Notes under the pieces: generated by a model | What the model was told of the DNA's origin: nothing | Seen by the model: the letters and a program-made list of their open reading frames with translations, nothing else | The model's database searches: none | In this document: one piece after another, positions 37,038 through 45,500 of the stretch | How the letters are laid out: the number at the start of each line of letters is the position of its first letter | Position numbering within the stretch: position 1 is the first letter of the stretch | Translations under genes and position numbers: made by a program | Origin: Winogradskyella sp046545555 | GTDB lineage: Bacteria; Bacteroidota; Bacteroidia; Flavobacteriales; Flavobacteriaceae | NCBI RefSeq assembly: GCF_046545555.1 | Contig: NZ_JBHZTH010000001.1 | Coordinates: 1,240,001-1,304,000, forward strand | Reading direction: 5' to 3' | Length of the DNA: 64,000 bases

Positions 37038-38138
37038 ATGAAATCGAAGGTACTATTTATTCTTCATTTACCACCACCTGTGCATGGTTCGTCTATTATT
37101 GGTAGCTATATAAAAAATAGCTCTAAAATAAATGAGGCTTTTAATACAGTATATATTAATCTTGGTACTTCTAGTTCTATAAACGAAATTGGTAAGAAGG
37201 GTATTAAAAAATGGTTGCTCTATTTTAAGATATTAACTCGTATTGTAAAGCAAATGTTAATTTTTAAACCTGATTCTGTTTATATAGCGATGACTGCAAA
37301 AGGAATTGGATTTTATAAAGATATATTAGCTATTTTTTTTATAAAACTATTTAGGGTACAATTAATAATCCATTTTCATAATAAAGGTGTTAGCGATCAC
37401 CAAAATAAAACTATCTGTAATTTTTTGTACAAATGGGTTTTTAAGAATGCTAAAATAATTTTGTTATCTAAATACCTATTTTCTGATATTAAGAAATATG
37501 TAAATGAAGACGATGTATATTATTGTCCTAATGGTATTATGAGAATTAAAACTAATGATAGTGCTGTATCTGATAATAACTATGGAAAGTTAAAACTATT
37601 ATTTTTATCTAATCTTATGACCTCAAAAGGAGTGTTTGTTTTATTAAAAGCGTTATCTATTCTAAAAAAGAAAGGTGTAGAATTTAGTTGTAATTTTATT
37701 GGTAGTGCAGGTGACATTAGTGAATTTGATTTTAGAAAAAACCTATCAGTATTGAATCTAGATTCTGATGTTAATTATTTGGGGGAAAAGTTTAATGAAG
37801 ATAAAGAAGCTATATTTAGAACTTCTGATGTATTTGTTCATCCTAGCCTCAATGATTGTTTTCCATTAGTTTTATTGGAAGCATCACAATTTAAACTGCC
37901 AATGGTGTCTACATTTGAAGGTGCAATTCCTGAAATTATTGAAGATGGATTTAATGGGTTTTTAGTACCTAAGAATGATCCTTCCGCATTAGCTGAAAAA
38001 TTAGAAAAATTAATTCAGAATAAGAATCTTAGAATTTCATTAGGAGACGCTGCTTTTGAGAAGTATGAAAAAGAATATACATTTTCAAAATTTGAAAATA
38101 ATATGTGTTCAATTTTAAAGTCCATTAATTCAAATTAA
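37038..38138 (+). CDS. Glycosyltransferase family 4
   Basis: A 366-residue GT-B enzyme. VLFILHLPPPVHGSSIIGSY is an acceptor-domain start often seen in capsule transferases; DVFVHPSLNDCFPLVLLEAS and STFEGAIPEIIEDGFNGFLV form the donor domain with the E-x7-E-like motif. The following WecG-like gene starts one base after its stop, so the two are coupled. Confidence 0.87.
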   Translation: MKSKVLFILHLPPPVHGSSIIGSYIKNSSKINEAFNTVYINLGTSSSINEIGKKGIKKWLLYFKILTRIVKQMLIFKPDSVYIAMTAKGIGFYKDILAIFFIKLFRVQLIIHFHNKGVSDHQNKTICNFLYKWVFKNAKIILLSKYLFSDIKKYVNEDDVYYCPNGIMRIKTNDSAVSDNNYGKLKLLFLSNLMTSKGVFVLLKALSILKKKGVEFSCNFIGSAGDISEFDFRKNLSVLNLDSDVNYLGEKFNEDKEAIFRTSDVFVHPSLNDCFPLVLLEASQFKLPMVSTFEGAIPEIIEDGFNGFLVPKNDPSALAEKLEKLIQNKNLRISLGDAAFEKYEKEYTFSKFENNMCSILKSINSN

Positions 38139-38139
38139 G

Positions 38140-38859
38140 ATGTTATTAAGTTTTAATGTTTACTCAAAGATGTTACAAGATATAGATTTAGATTCTGTTC
38201 GTGTAATTAATACTTTAAACCCTCATAGTTATTGTATATCTAAAAAAGATAAAGATTTTGAAAACGCCTTAAAAGCATCAGATATTTTGTTGCCAGATGG
38301 TGTAGGAATAGTATGGGCAGAAAAATTACTAAATCGTAGTAGAATACATAAAATAGCAGGTTTTGATTTATTTAAGTATTTAATGAATCATTTAAACGTA
38401 TCTAATGGATCTTGTTTTTTTCTTGGTGCTTCTGAAGCTACATTAAAGCTTATAAAAGAAAATGCCATTAAAGATTACCCTAATGTTAAAGTATATAGTT
38501 ATTCACCACCGTATAAATCAGTATTTAGTAAAACAGATAGTAAACTAATGTTTACTAAGGTAAACACTGTAAAACCAGATGTTTTATTTGTAGGTATGAC
38601 AGCGCCAAAGCAAGAAAAATGGGTGCATGATTATAATAATAACTTAAACGCTAAGATTATTTGTTCAATTGGAGCTGTTTTTGACTTTTATGCAGGTACA
38701 GTAAAACGACCAAGTCAATTTTGGATTAAACTTGGTTTAGAATGGTTACCAAGACTTCTAAAAGAACCTAAAAGACTAGCTAAGCGTAATTTTATATCTA
38801 CACCAAAATTTATTTTAGAGGTTATTTACTTTAAAATTTTTAAGAAAGGTTTTTTATAG
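38140..38859 (+). CDS. WecG/TagA/CpsF family glycosyltransferase (GT26)
   Basis: A 239-residue enzyme. DILLPDGVGIVWAEKLLNRS, FFLGASEATLKLIKENA and LFVGMTAPKQEKWVHDYNNN are GT26 signatures, as is IGAVFDFYAGTVKRPSQFWI. These enzymes add the second sugar to an undecaprenyl-linked first sugar, such as ManNAc in enterobacterial common antigen or teichoic acid linkage units. With the WecA-like gene downstream it probably forms the start of repeat-unit assembly. Confidence 0.9.
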   Translation: MLLSFNVYSKMLQDIDLDSVRVINTLNPHSYCISKKDKDFENALKASDILLPDGVGIVWAEKLLNRSRIHKIAGFDLFKYLMNHLNVSNGSCFFLGASEATLKLIKENAIKDYPNVKVYSYSPPYKSVFSKTDSKLMFTKVNTVKPDVLFVGMTAPKQEKWVHDYNNNLNAKIICSIGAVFDFYAGTVKRPSQFWIKLGLEWLPRLLKEPKRLAKRNFISTPKFILEVIYFKIFKKGFL

Positions 38860-38921
38860 TTGTGATAATTAGCTTCATCTTTTAAGTATATATCGACAGA
38901 CAATGGATTGGTATTCTTAAA

Positions 38922-38954
38922 TTTGTTGAATATATTTTATAATTTGTATATTTC
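38922..38954 (+). promoter_or_regulatory. Possible promoter of the wecA-like/wza/wzc group
   Basis: TTTG at 38922-38925, 21 bases, then TATATTTC at 38947-38954, one mismatch from TAnnTTTG. It lies in a 126-base gap, the largest in the polysaccharide locus, about 30 bases before the WecA-like gene. Confidence 0.4.
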
Positions 38955-38985
38955 GGAACCCCTTAAGTCCTTCTAAAATTCTTAT

Positions 38986-40098
38986 ATGTTTAAAATTTTA
39001 TTTGAAGACTTTTCGCCAGAAAATAATATATTTATTTGGTTATCTGTTGCTTTTATATTTGCCTTTTACATTGCATATCAATCTTTTCCTGCTATTCTAT
39101 TCGTTGCTAAAGAAAAGCATTTAATGGATGAGCCAGACGGACGTAGTCTTCATAATAATACAACACCAACACTTGGGGGGATTGGTATATTTTTAAGCTT
39201 AATAGTTGTAATGACGATAGTAGGAGCTTTTTTAAACACTAAGATTCTATTATTAGTTATGGGAGGTCTCACTATCCTATTTTTTCTTGGCCTTAAAGAT
39301 GATTTAATTGTATTATCTGCATCTAAAAAAATTGCAGGACAACTTTTAGCAGCTGGTTTACTAATTGTTTTTACAGATACGCGTATTATTGGTTTTTCAA
39401 GTATTTTAGACGTTAATACTTTGCCATATTGGGTGTCAATAGGGTTTACTCTTTTTGTTTATATTTTAATTATAAATGCTTATAACTTAATCGATGGTAT
39501 CGATGGGTTAGCTGGTACTTTTGCTTTTTGCGCTAGTTGTATATTCGTTTATCTATTTGTAAATGCAGGTGATTTAAGTTTGGCCACTATAGCAGTAGCT
39601 CTATGTGGATCACTTTTGGCTTTTTTAAGGCTTAATTTTTCTAAAAAAAGTAAAATATTCATGGGAGATACAGGCTCTATGGTTGTGGGCTATTTATTGG
39701 CGTTTTTCACTATTAGTTTTATAAATATGACTCAAATTAATGAGTTTTCTGTTTATTATAAATCTTCACCAGCACTGGCTTTTGCTTTAATGTTTTATCC
39801 ATTAATAGATACACTTCGTGTTTTTTTTACAAGAATTGTAATTCATAAAACAAGCCCATTTAAAGCAGATAAAAATCATATACACCACAGATTTTTAAAG
39901 AGCGGTTACAGTCATTTAATGGCAACCTTATTAATTTGTTTAATCAATTTTATTATTGTTTGCATTGCCTTCAATCTATTACACCTTAATCTAAATACAC
40001 AAATTATTTGTATAATATGTATTGGGTCGATACTGTTTTTACTACCATTTGGAATTAAGAAATTTATACATAATCAAAACAGGATTAACTCAATTTAG
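38986..40098 (+). CDS. Undecaprenyl-phosphate sugar-1-phosphate transferase (MraY/WecA family)
   Basis: A 370-residue polytopic enzyme. HLMDEPDGRSLHNNTTPTLG, GLKDDLIVL (Asp105-Asp106), NAYNLIDGIDGLAG and HIHHRFLKSGYSH are the characteristic motifs of polyprenyl-phosphate N-acetylhexosamine-1-phosphate transferases. It would start glycan repeat-unit synthesis on undecaprenyl phosphate. It differs from the MraY in the dcw cluster by lacking the long insertion and by its HHR motif. The donor, UDP-GlcNAc or another sugar, is not determined. Confidence 0.88.
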   Translation: MFKILFEDFSPENNIFIWLSVAFIFAFYIAYQSFPAILFVAKEKHLMDEPDGRSLHNNTTPTLGGIGIFLSLIVVMTIVGAFLNTKILLLVMGGLTILFFLGLKDDLIVLSASKKIAGQLLAAGLLIVFTDTRIIGFSSILDVNTLPYWVSIGFTLFVYILIINAYNLIDGIDGLAGTFAFCASCIFVYLFVNAGDLSLATIAVALCGSLLAFLRLNFSKKSKIFMGDTGSMVVGYLLAFFTISFINMTQINEFSVYYKSSPALAFALMFYPLIDTLRVFFTRIVIHKTSPFKADKNHIHHRFLKSGYSHLMATLLICLINFIIVCIAFNLLHLNLNTQIICIICIGSILFLLPFGIKKFIHNQNRINSI

Positions 40099-40166
40099 TT
40101 AATTAGTCAAAGCTTTTGCGAATACTACAAATGCCGTTATATTTGTTACATATAAATGATAACTCA

Positions 40167-40928
40167 ATGAAATTTAAAATAATAACTTTATTAAGTTTTG
40201 TGATATTGGCATCTTGTGTTTCTAAAAAAGAGATCCTTTATTTACAAGACGTTGATGTTAATAGCAGTGATTCAGTGAATTATCAATCAGCAACAATTCA
40301 ACCAAATGATATTTTGAAAATTGTTGTAGAAAGTATTGTGCCCGAAGCTGCGATTCCTTACAATAAAAACTCAGCGCAAAGTACGCAACCTCAAAATATT
40401 GAACTCATGCAGTTAGATGGTTATTTAGTGTCTATTAATAATACCATCGGTTTTCCAGTTTTAGGAAAGATTTCAACGGACAATAAGACGCCATCACAAC
40501 TTGAAGAAGAAATAAAAAGCAGGTTGATAAACGAAGGTCATCTTGCAAACCCTTCTGTTCACGTACGTTTACTAAACGCAAAAGTGACGATACTTGGTGA
40601 AGTAAATGAACCAGGAACTTATAATTTTACTGAGAATAGTATTACTATTTTGCAAGCGTTTGGTTATGCAGGTGATTTAACAATCAATGGACAGCGAGAT
40701 GATATCCTAATTACTCGAGAAGTGGATGGAGTTCGTAGAATTTCTCATATAGATTTAACGACTTCAGCCTTTATGAATACAGAGTTTTATTTTATAAAGC
40801 CAAATGATGTCATTGTAGTTAATCCTAATAATCCAAAGGTTAAAACAGCTGGTTTTATTGGTGATGTTGGTACCATTTTAACTATTGCCTCTTTAGCATT
40901 GAGTATAACGATTTTATTATCACGATAG
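40167..40928 (+). CDS. Polysaccharide export outer membrane lipoprotein (Wza-like)
   Basis: A 253-residue lipoprotein. ATG 40167 gives MKFKIITLLSFVILASCVSK with a lipobox LASC, whereas the upstream TTG start (40116) would add 17 residues before the signal peptide and is unlikely. The polysaccharide export domain IQPNDILKIVVESIVPEAA and an SLBB-like segment VTILGEVNEPGTYNF follow, and a C-terminal hydrophobic segment (about 228-250). It forms the outer membrane pore with the Wzc-like protein encoded 4 bases downstream. Confidence 0.88.
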   Translation: MKFKIITLLSFVILASCVSKKEILYLQDVDVNSSDSVNYQSATIQPNDILKIVVESIVPEAAIPYNKNSAQSTQPQNIELMQLDGYLVSINNTIGFPVLGKISTDNKTPSQLEEEIKSRLINEGHLANPSVHVRLLNAKVTILGEVNEPGTYNFTENSITILQAFGYAGDLTINGQRDDILITREVDGVRRISHIDLTTSAFMNTEFYFIKPNDVIVVNPNNPKVKTAGFIGDVGTILTIASLALSITILLSR

Positions 40929-40932
40929 CTAT

Positions 40933-43260
40933 ATGGACAATTCATTTAACAATTATACCTTTAAAGAAGAAGACAATATTGATCTAAAACAAGAGATTAG
41001 TCGCTATCTACGTTATTGGCCCTGGTTTTTATTTGCTTTGACCATTGCCTTGATTAGCTCATATGTTTATTTACGATACGAGCCAAGAATTTATGAAACC
41101 TACGCTAAAGTTAAGATTTTAGATGAGTCTGAAGGTTTAGAATTACCTACATCTGCATTTGTATTTAAACGAACTAATATTAATCTAGAGAATGAAATAG
41201 AAATTTTAACCTCTTATCTTATAATGAATCGTGTTGTAAGACAGCTAAACTTAAATACAAGTTTTTATGAGGAAGGAACAATTCAAACTACTCAAATAGA
41301 TGTTTTGCCATTTGATTTTCGGCAAATTATAGAGTCAGATAGTGTGTCAGAGCGCTTATCTTATTTAATAAATATAAAAGAAGATAGATTAGAAATAGTA
41401 AATTTAAAAACAGAAAAAACATTTTCTTTTCCAGAATTTTCTACTGAAGATAAAAATATTAGACTCCCTTTTAGTATTAGACTTAATTCTACAGAAGCCA
41501 AAGAGACCTTATTAGAAAAATCTTATATCGTTCATTTTAATCCCATTAAAAACACTGCTTTAAGCCTGAAATCTCAGATTAAAGTTGAGGCTATTGGCGA
41601 ACAAAGTGACCTACTTAAATTAACCATTAAGGGAGAAAGTAAATTACTTTCAGAGAGAATATTAAATACAATAATCGATGTGTTTGATAAAGATGGTATT
41701 AATGACAGACAATTGGTTTCAAAACGAACATTAGATTTTATAGATGATCGGTTTGTGTTTTTGGCTCAAGAACTGGACTCTATAGAAATTAGTTATCAAG
41801 ATTTTAAACAAAACAATAACTTGGTAAACTTAGTTACTGATGCTGAGTTAGGTTTGCAACAACGCACTGAATCTGAAGAAGAAGTTTTTAAGGTCGAAAA
41901 TCAGTTGGCGTTAGCAAGGCTGTTAGAGAGTTCATTAAAAGATAATTCAGAATCTAGCTTGCTACCAGCAAATATTGGTATCAATAATCCAGGAATTAAT
42001 ACTTTGATATCAGATTATAATTTAGCTGTAATTAATAGAGATAAATTAACAAGTGGTGGTGGAGCTAATAATCCAACTGTAAAAATAGCCGTTAGTCAAG
42101 TTAAAGATTTAAAATATAATATAAGTAATTCACTTAGAACATATATTAGTCAATTAGAAGCTTCTCAACGTCAGTTAGGAACCAGAAACCGTGTATTTTC
42201 AGGTAAGATGTCTCAAATTCCAGAGAAAGAAAGACTACTTAAATCTATTGCTCGTCAACAAAAAATTAAACAGAGTTTGTATCTTCTATTACTTCAAAAA
42301 CGAGAAGAAGCTGCCATAAATTTAGCAATTACCGAACCTTCTATAAAGATTGTAGATTACGCATTGTCTGGCTTTAATCCAATATCTCCAAAGCCAAAGG
42401 TCGTCTATGCTGTTGCTTTACTTTGTGGATTGCTAATTCCTTTTGGGATCTTATATGTAGTTTTTATGATGGATACTAATCTGCAAAATAAAGACGATAT
42501 TATAAAGATTGCATCTAAAATACCTGTTATTGCAGAGATACCAGAAATGCGAAGTAAAAATATTAAAGTTTTTACTGATCCTAATGATCGAAGTGTACTC
42601 GCGGAAGCTTTCAGGATTTTAAGTTCAAACGTTGATTTTATATTGCCTATAAATAATAATATAAAAAGTAAAGTAGTCTATTGTACGTCTACAATTAAGG
42701 GGGAAGGAAAAACTTATGTAAGTCTAAATTTATCTTTAGCCTTATCTAGCATTAATAAAAGAGTATTATTAATTGGTGCAGATTTAAGAAACCCTCAAAT
42801 TCATACACATATACAAGAAGATAAACATAAACCAGGTTTATCTAATTACTTACATGATATAGATTATGATTGGAGAGATGCTGTAATTAGCGGTTTTGAT
42901 AAACATCCTAATCATCATATTATTTTATCAGGAAGTATTCCGCCCAATCCAGCTCATTTATTAACCAATGGACGTTTTGAAAGTTTAATCGAAGAAGCTA
43001 AACAAGATTATGACTATATAATAGTTGATACCGCTCCTACAATTTTAGTTACAGATACTATGTTAATTTCTCAACTGGCTGATGCAACCATATATATAGC
43101 TCGTGCTAATTTTACTGACAAGAATCTATTAAACTATTCTAAAGATTTAAATGATACAGGTAAGATTAAAAACATGGCGTATGTTATCAATGGAGTAGGA
43201 GCGAGTAAATCTTATAGTTATAATTATGGTTATGGCTATGGTTATGGAAATGAAAATTAA
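40933..43260 (+). CDS. Polysaccharide copolymerase/tyrosine autokinase (Wzc-like)
   Basis: A 775-residue inner membrane protein. An N-terminal Wzz domain with membrane segments near 32-50 and 488-508 surrounds a periplasmic part with coiled coils. The cytoplasmic BY-kinase has Walker A KGEGKT (589-594), Walker A' LLIGADLRNPQ, Walker B DYIIVDTAP and a tyrosine-rich tail (YSYNYGYGYGYGNEN). Autophosphorylation of the tail regulates chain length and export. The stop overlaps that of rpe on the other strand. Confidence 0.92.
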   Translation: MDNSFNNYTFKEEDNIDLKQEISRYLRYWPWFLFALTIALISSYVYLRYEPRIYETYAKVKILDESEGLELPTSAFVFKRTNINLENEIEILTSYLIMNRVVRQLNLNTSFYEEGTIQTTQIDVLPFDFRQIIESDSVSERLSYLINIKEDRLEIVNLKTEKTFSFPEFSTEDKNIRLPFSIRLNSTEAKETLLEKSYIVHFNPIKNTALSLKSQIKVEAIGEQSDLLKLTIKGESKLLSERILNTIIDVFDKDGINDRQLVSKRTLDFIDDRFVFLAQELDSIEISYQDFKQNNNLVNLVTDAELGLQQRTESEEEVFKVENQLALARLLESSLKDNSESSLLPANIGINNPGINTLISDYNLAVINRDKLTSGGGANNPTVKIAVSQVKDLKYNISNSLRTYISQLEASQRQLGTRNRVFSGKMSQIPEKERLLKSIARQQKIKQSLYLLLLQKREEAAINLAITEPSIKIVDYALSGFNPISPKPKVVYAVALLCGLLIPFGILYVVFMMDTNLQNKDDIIKIASKIPVIAEIPEMRSKNIKVFTDPNDRSVLAEAFRILSSNVDFILPINNNIKSKVVYCTSTIKGEGKTYVSLNLSLALSSINKRVLLIGADLRNPQIHTHIQEDKHKPGLSNYLHDIDYDWRDAVISGFDKHPNHHIILSGSIPPNPAHLLTNGRFESLIEEAKQDYDYIIVDTAPTILVTDTMLISQLADATIYIARANFTDKNLLNYSKDLNDTGKIKNMAYVINGVGASKSYSYNYGYGYGYGNEN

Positions 43261-43922
43261 TTAGTATTAGCTATACGTTTTAAGTTATTAATTGTTGCAG
43301 TAGGGTCGTCATTCTTAAAAACATGACTGCCAGCAACAAACGTATCTGCACCTGCTTCTACAAGTTTTTCAATGTTTTTATCTGTAACACCACCATCTAT
43401 TTCTATTCTTGTATCTAATCCTTGCTTATTGATCATCTTACGAAGATTTTTAACGCGCTTATAAGTTATGTCTTCAAATTTTTGACCACCGAAACCAGGA
43501 TTTATAGACATTAATAATATCATGTAACATTCTGGGAGAATATCTTCTAAAACATTTAGTGGAGTGGTTATATTTAATACAATGCCGGCTTTGCAACCAA
43601 CATCTTTAATTTGTCTTAATGTTCTATGCAAATGCACAGTAGACTCATAATGTACCGTAATAATATCCGCACCTACTTTTGCGAATTCTTCAATATAACG
43701 CTCTGGTTTTTCTATCATTAAATGCACATCTAATGGCTTTTTGGCATGTTTTTTAATAGCAGCAATAACTGGCATTCCATAGGATATGTTGGGTACAAAA
43801 TGCCCATCCATAACATCGATATGAAACCAGTCCGCATCACTATTATTAACCATTTCAGTGTCACGTTGTAAATTACCAAAGTCAGCAGCCAGCATTGAAG
43901 GAGCAATTAATTTTGAAGCCAT
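43257..43922 (-). CDS. rpe: Ribulose-phosphate 3-epimerase
   Basis: A 221-residue TIM-barrel enzyme that interconverts ribulose 5-phosphate and xylulose 5-phosphate in the pentose phosphate pathway. APSMLAADFGNLQRDTEM, WFHIDVMDGHFVPNIS with metal-binding His/Asp, LMSINPGFGGQKF and EIDGGVTDKNI are conserved signatures. It is convergent with the Wzc-like gene, the two stops sharing TTAA at 43257-43260. It is followed upstream by the sigma factor gene, with its own terminator between. Confidence 0.95.
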   Translation of the reverse strand: MASKLIAPSMLAADFGNLQRDTEMVNNSDADWFHIDVMDGHFVPNISYGMPVIAAIKKHAKKPLDVHLMIEKPERYIEEFAKVGADIITVHYESTVHLHRTLRQIKDVGCKAGIVLNITTPLNVLEDILPECYMILLMSINPGFGGQKFEDITYKRVKNLRKMINKQGLDTRIEIDGGVTDKNIEKLVEAGADTFVAGSHVFKNDDPTATINNLKRIANTN

Positions 43923-44008
43923 TTTTTATAGTTTATTTGAGATTTGTGCTAAGGTAAATAAAAAATAAAGTTACTGTATTGAGGAGTTAATAAACTGTAA
44001 TAAAAAGT

Positions 44009-44035
44009 GAACCCACGGTAATCAGCCGTGGGTTC
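44009..44035 (-). terminator. Intrinsic terminator of the primary sigma factor gene
   Basis: GAACCCACGG (44009-44018) pairs perfectly with CCGTGGGTTC (44026-44035) around a 7-base loop. On the minus strand a T-rich tract ACTTTTTATTA follows, so it stops transcription of rpoD about 80 bases beyond its stop codon. Confidence 0.85.
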
Positions 44036-44114
44036 TTTCATCAATCAAAAAACGAACAGTTATGTTTTGTAACTGTTGTTACCTTTATTAGTTGGTCGCT
44101 AAATATACGAAAAA

Positions 44115-44978
44115 CTAACCTAAATATGTTTTTAAAATTTTACTTCTAGAAGTATGCTTCAATCTTCTAATAGCTTTTTCTTTTATTTGTCGTACACGCT
44201 CACGTGTTAAATCAAATGTTTCACCAATTTCTTCTAAAGTCATTGGGTGCTCATTTCCCAATCCAAAATATAAGCGTATGACATCTGCTTCTCTAGGAGT
44301 AAGTGTTTCTAATGCACGTTCAATCTCTGTACGAAGAGATTCGTGTAGTAAATCTCTATCAGGGTTTGGAGATTCTCCGCTTCTTAATACATCATATAGA
44401 TTAGAATCTTCTCCTTCGACTAATGGCGCATCCATACTTACGTGACGCCCAGAATTCTTCATTGATTCTTTTACATCCTTAATTGTCATATCTAATTCCT
44501 TAGCAATTTCTTCAGCAGAAGGAGGTCGTTCATGACTTTGTTCTAAAAACGCAAAAGTCTTATTTATTTTATTGATAGAACCAATTTTATTTAACGGAAG
44601 TCGTACAATACGAGATTGCTCGGCTAATGCTTGTAAAATTGATTGTCTTATCCACCAAACCGCATAGGAAATGAACTTGAAACCACGAGTTTCATCAAAA
44701 CGTTGTGCTGCTTTAATTAAGCCTAGATTCCCTTCATTGATTAAATCTGGTAAAGTTAATCCTTGATTTTGATATTGTTTAGAAACTGAAACAACAAAGC
44801 GTAGGTTTGCTTTTGTTAATTTCTCTAATGCAAGTTGGTCTCCAGCTTTAATGCGCTGTGCTAGTTCTACTTCTTCGTCTGCTGTAATAAGATCTACCTT
44901 GCCAATTTCTTGTAGGTACTTATCTAACGATGCAGTTTCCCTATTGGTAACCTGCTTGGTAATTTTAAGTTGTCTCAT
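44115..44978 (-). CDS. rpoD: Primary RNA polymerase sigma factor (RpoD/SigA-like, short Bacteroidota form)
   Basis: A 287-residue sigma-70 protein. DKYLQEIGKVDLITADEEVE is region 1.2, NLRFVVSVSKQYQNQGL with DLINEGNLGLIKAAQRFDE region 2, GFKFISYAVWWIRQSILQAL region 2.3-2.4, and GNEHPMTLEEIGETFDLTRE region 4.2 with its HTH. Region 1.1 and the long non-conserved insert of E. coli sigma-70 are absent, as in the known primary sigma of Bacteroidota, which recognises TTTG and TAnnTTTG. That fits the promoters found here. Confidence 0.94.
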   Translation of the reverse strand: MRQLKITKQVTNRETASLDKYLQEIGKVDLITADEEVELAQRIKAGDQLALEKLTKANLRFVVSVSKQYQNQGLTLPDLINEGNLGLIKAAQRFDETRGFKFISYAVWWIRQSILQALAEQSRIVRLPLNKIGSINKINKTFAFLEQSHERPPSAEEIAKELDMTIKDVKESMKNSGRHVSMDAPLVEGEDSNLYDVLRSGESPNPDRDLLHESLRTEIERALETLTPREADVIRLYFGLGNEHPMTLEEIGETFDLTRERVRQIKEKAIRRLKHTSRSKILKTYLG

Positions 44979-45067
44979 TTAATTTTCGATTTGTGCAAAT
45001 GTTTACAACGTAGGTTGTATTTGTTATACGTAGAAACCCAGCGAAATGTTACATAAAACTGAAAATA

Positions 45068-45442
45068 TTAAATTTTAAGAAGCTTAACAGTATCTAAATT
45101 AATGTCATTAATAATGTCATTAGTAAACTTGTAGTGTCCTCTTTTAGTGATTAACCGAAAGCGGTAAGACTTTAACTGACTTAACGTATTTAGAAATAGC
45201 CATTTAGATTTTAACAATCTCGGTTTTTGTGATTTAAGACTTAAATCAAAAATGTGTTTCCTTCCTTCTTTTTCGGCAACAATATCTGGTGTAACTTCTA
45301 TTTTACTTCCTATTTTTAGAAATGATTTTGGAGTTTCATACCCATCAGTATCTGCTTTAATATTATCATAGCCTAAATTTTCTAGATACTGAATTGAATT
45401 GTTTAACTCCTCTGCGTAATGTTCTTTATCTTGTGTTATCAT
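45068..45442 (-). CDS. Conserved-looking hypothetical protein
   Basis: A 124-residue soluble protein with no signal or membrane segment, basic at the C-terminus. The stretch KIEVTPDIVAEKEGRKHIFD then LSLK (residues 47-70) gives PD-x12-D-x3-K, faintly like a PD-(D/E)xK nuclease core, but the expected acidic-x-Lys spacing is not met. I do not recognise the family. It stands between the sigma factor and the ECF operon on the same strand. Confidence 0.55.
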   Translation of the reverse strand: MITQDKEHYAEELNNSIQYLENLGYDNIKADTDGYETPKSFLKIGSKIEVTPDIVAEKEGRKHIFDLSLKSQKPRLLKSKWLFLNTLSQLKSYRFRLITKRGHYKFTNDIINDINLDTVKLLKI

Positions 45443-45500
45443 ATCCTATAAAATAAGTAAAATAAGGCGATTCCCCAATAATTTAAGATAGTTTAACGTC

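Noticed and set aside
40116..40166. Upstream TTG start of the Wza-like lipoprotein
   Set aside because: It would put 17 polar residues before the lipoprotein signal peptide; ATG 40167 restores it.
45068..45442. PD-(D/E)xK nuclease or defence gene
   Set aside because: The spacing PD-x12-D-x3-K misses the required acidic-x-Lys, and the neighbours are sigma factors, not defence genes.
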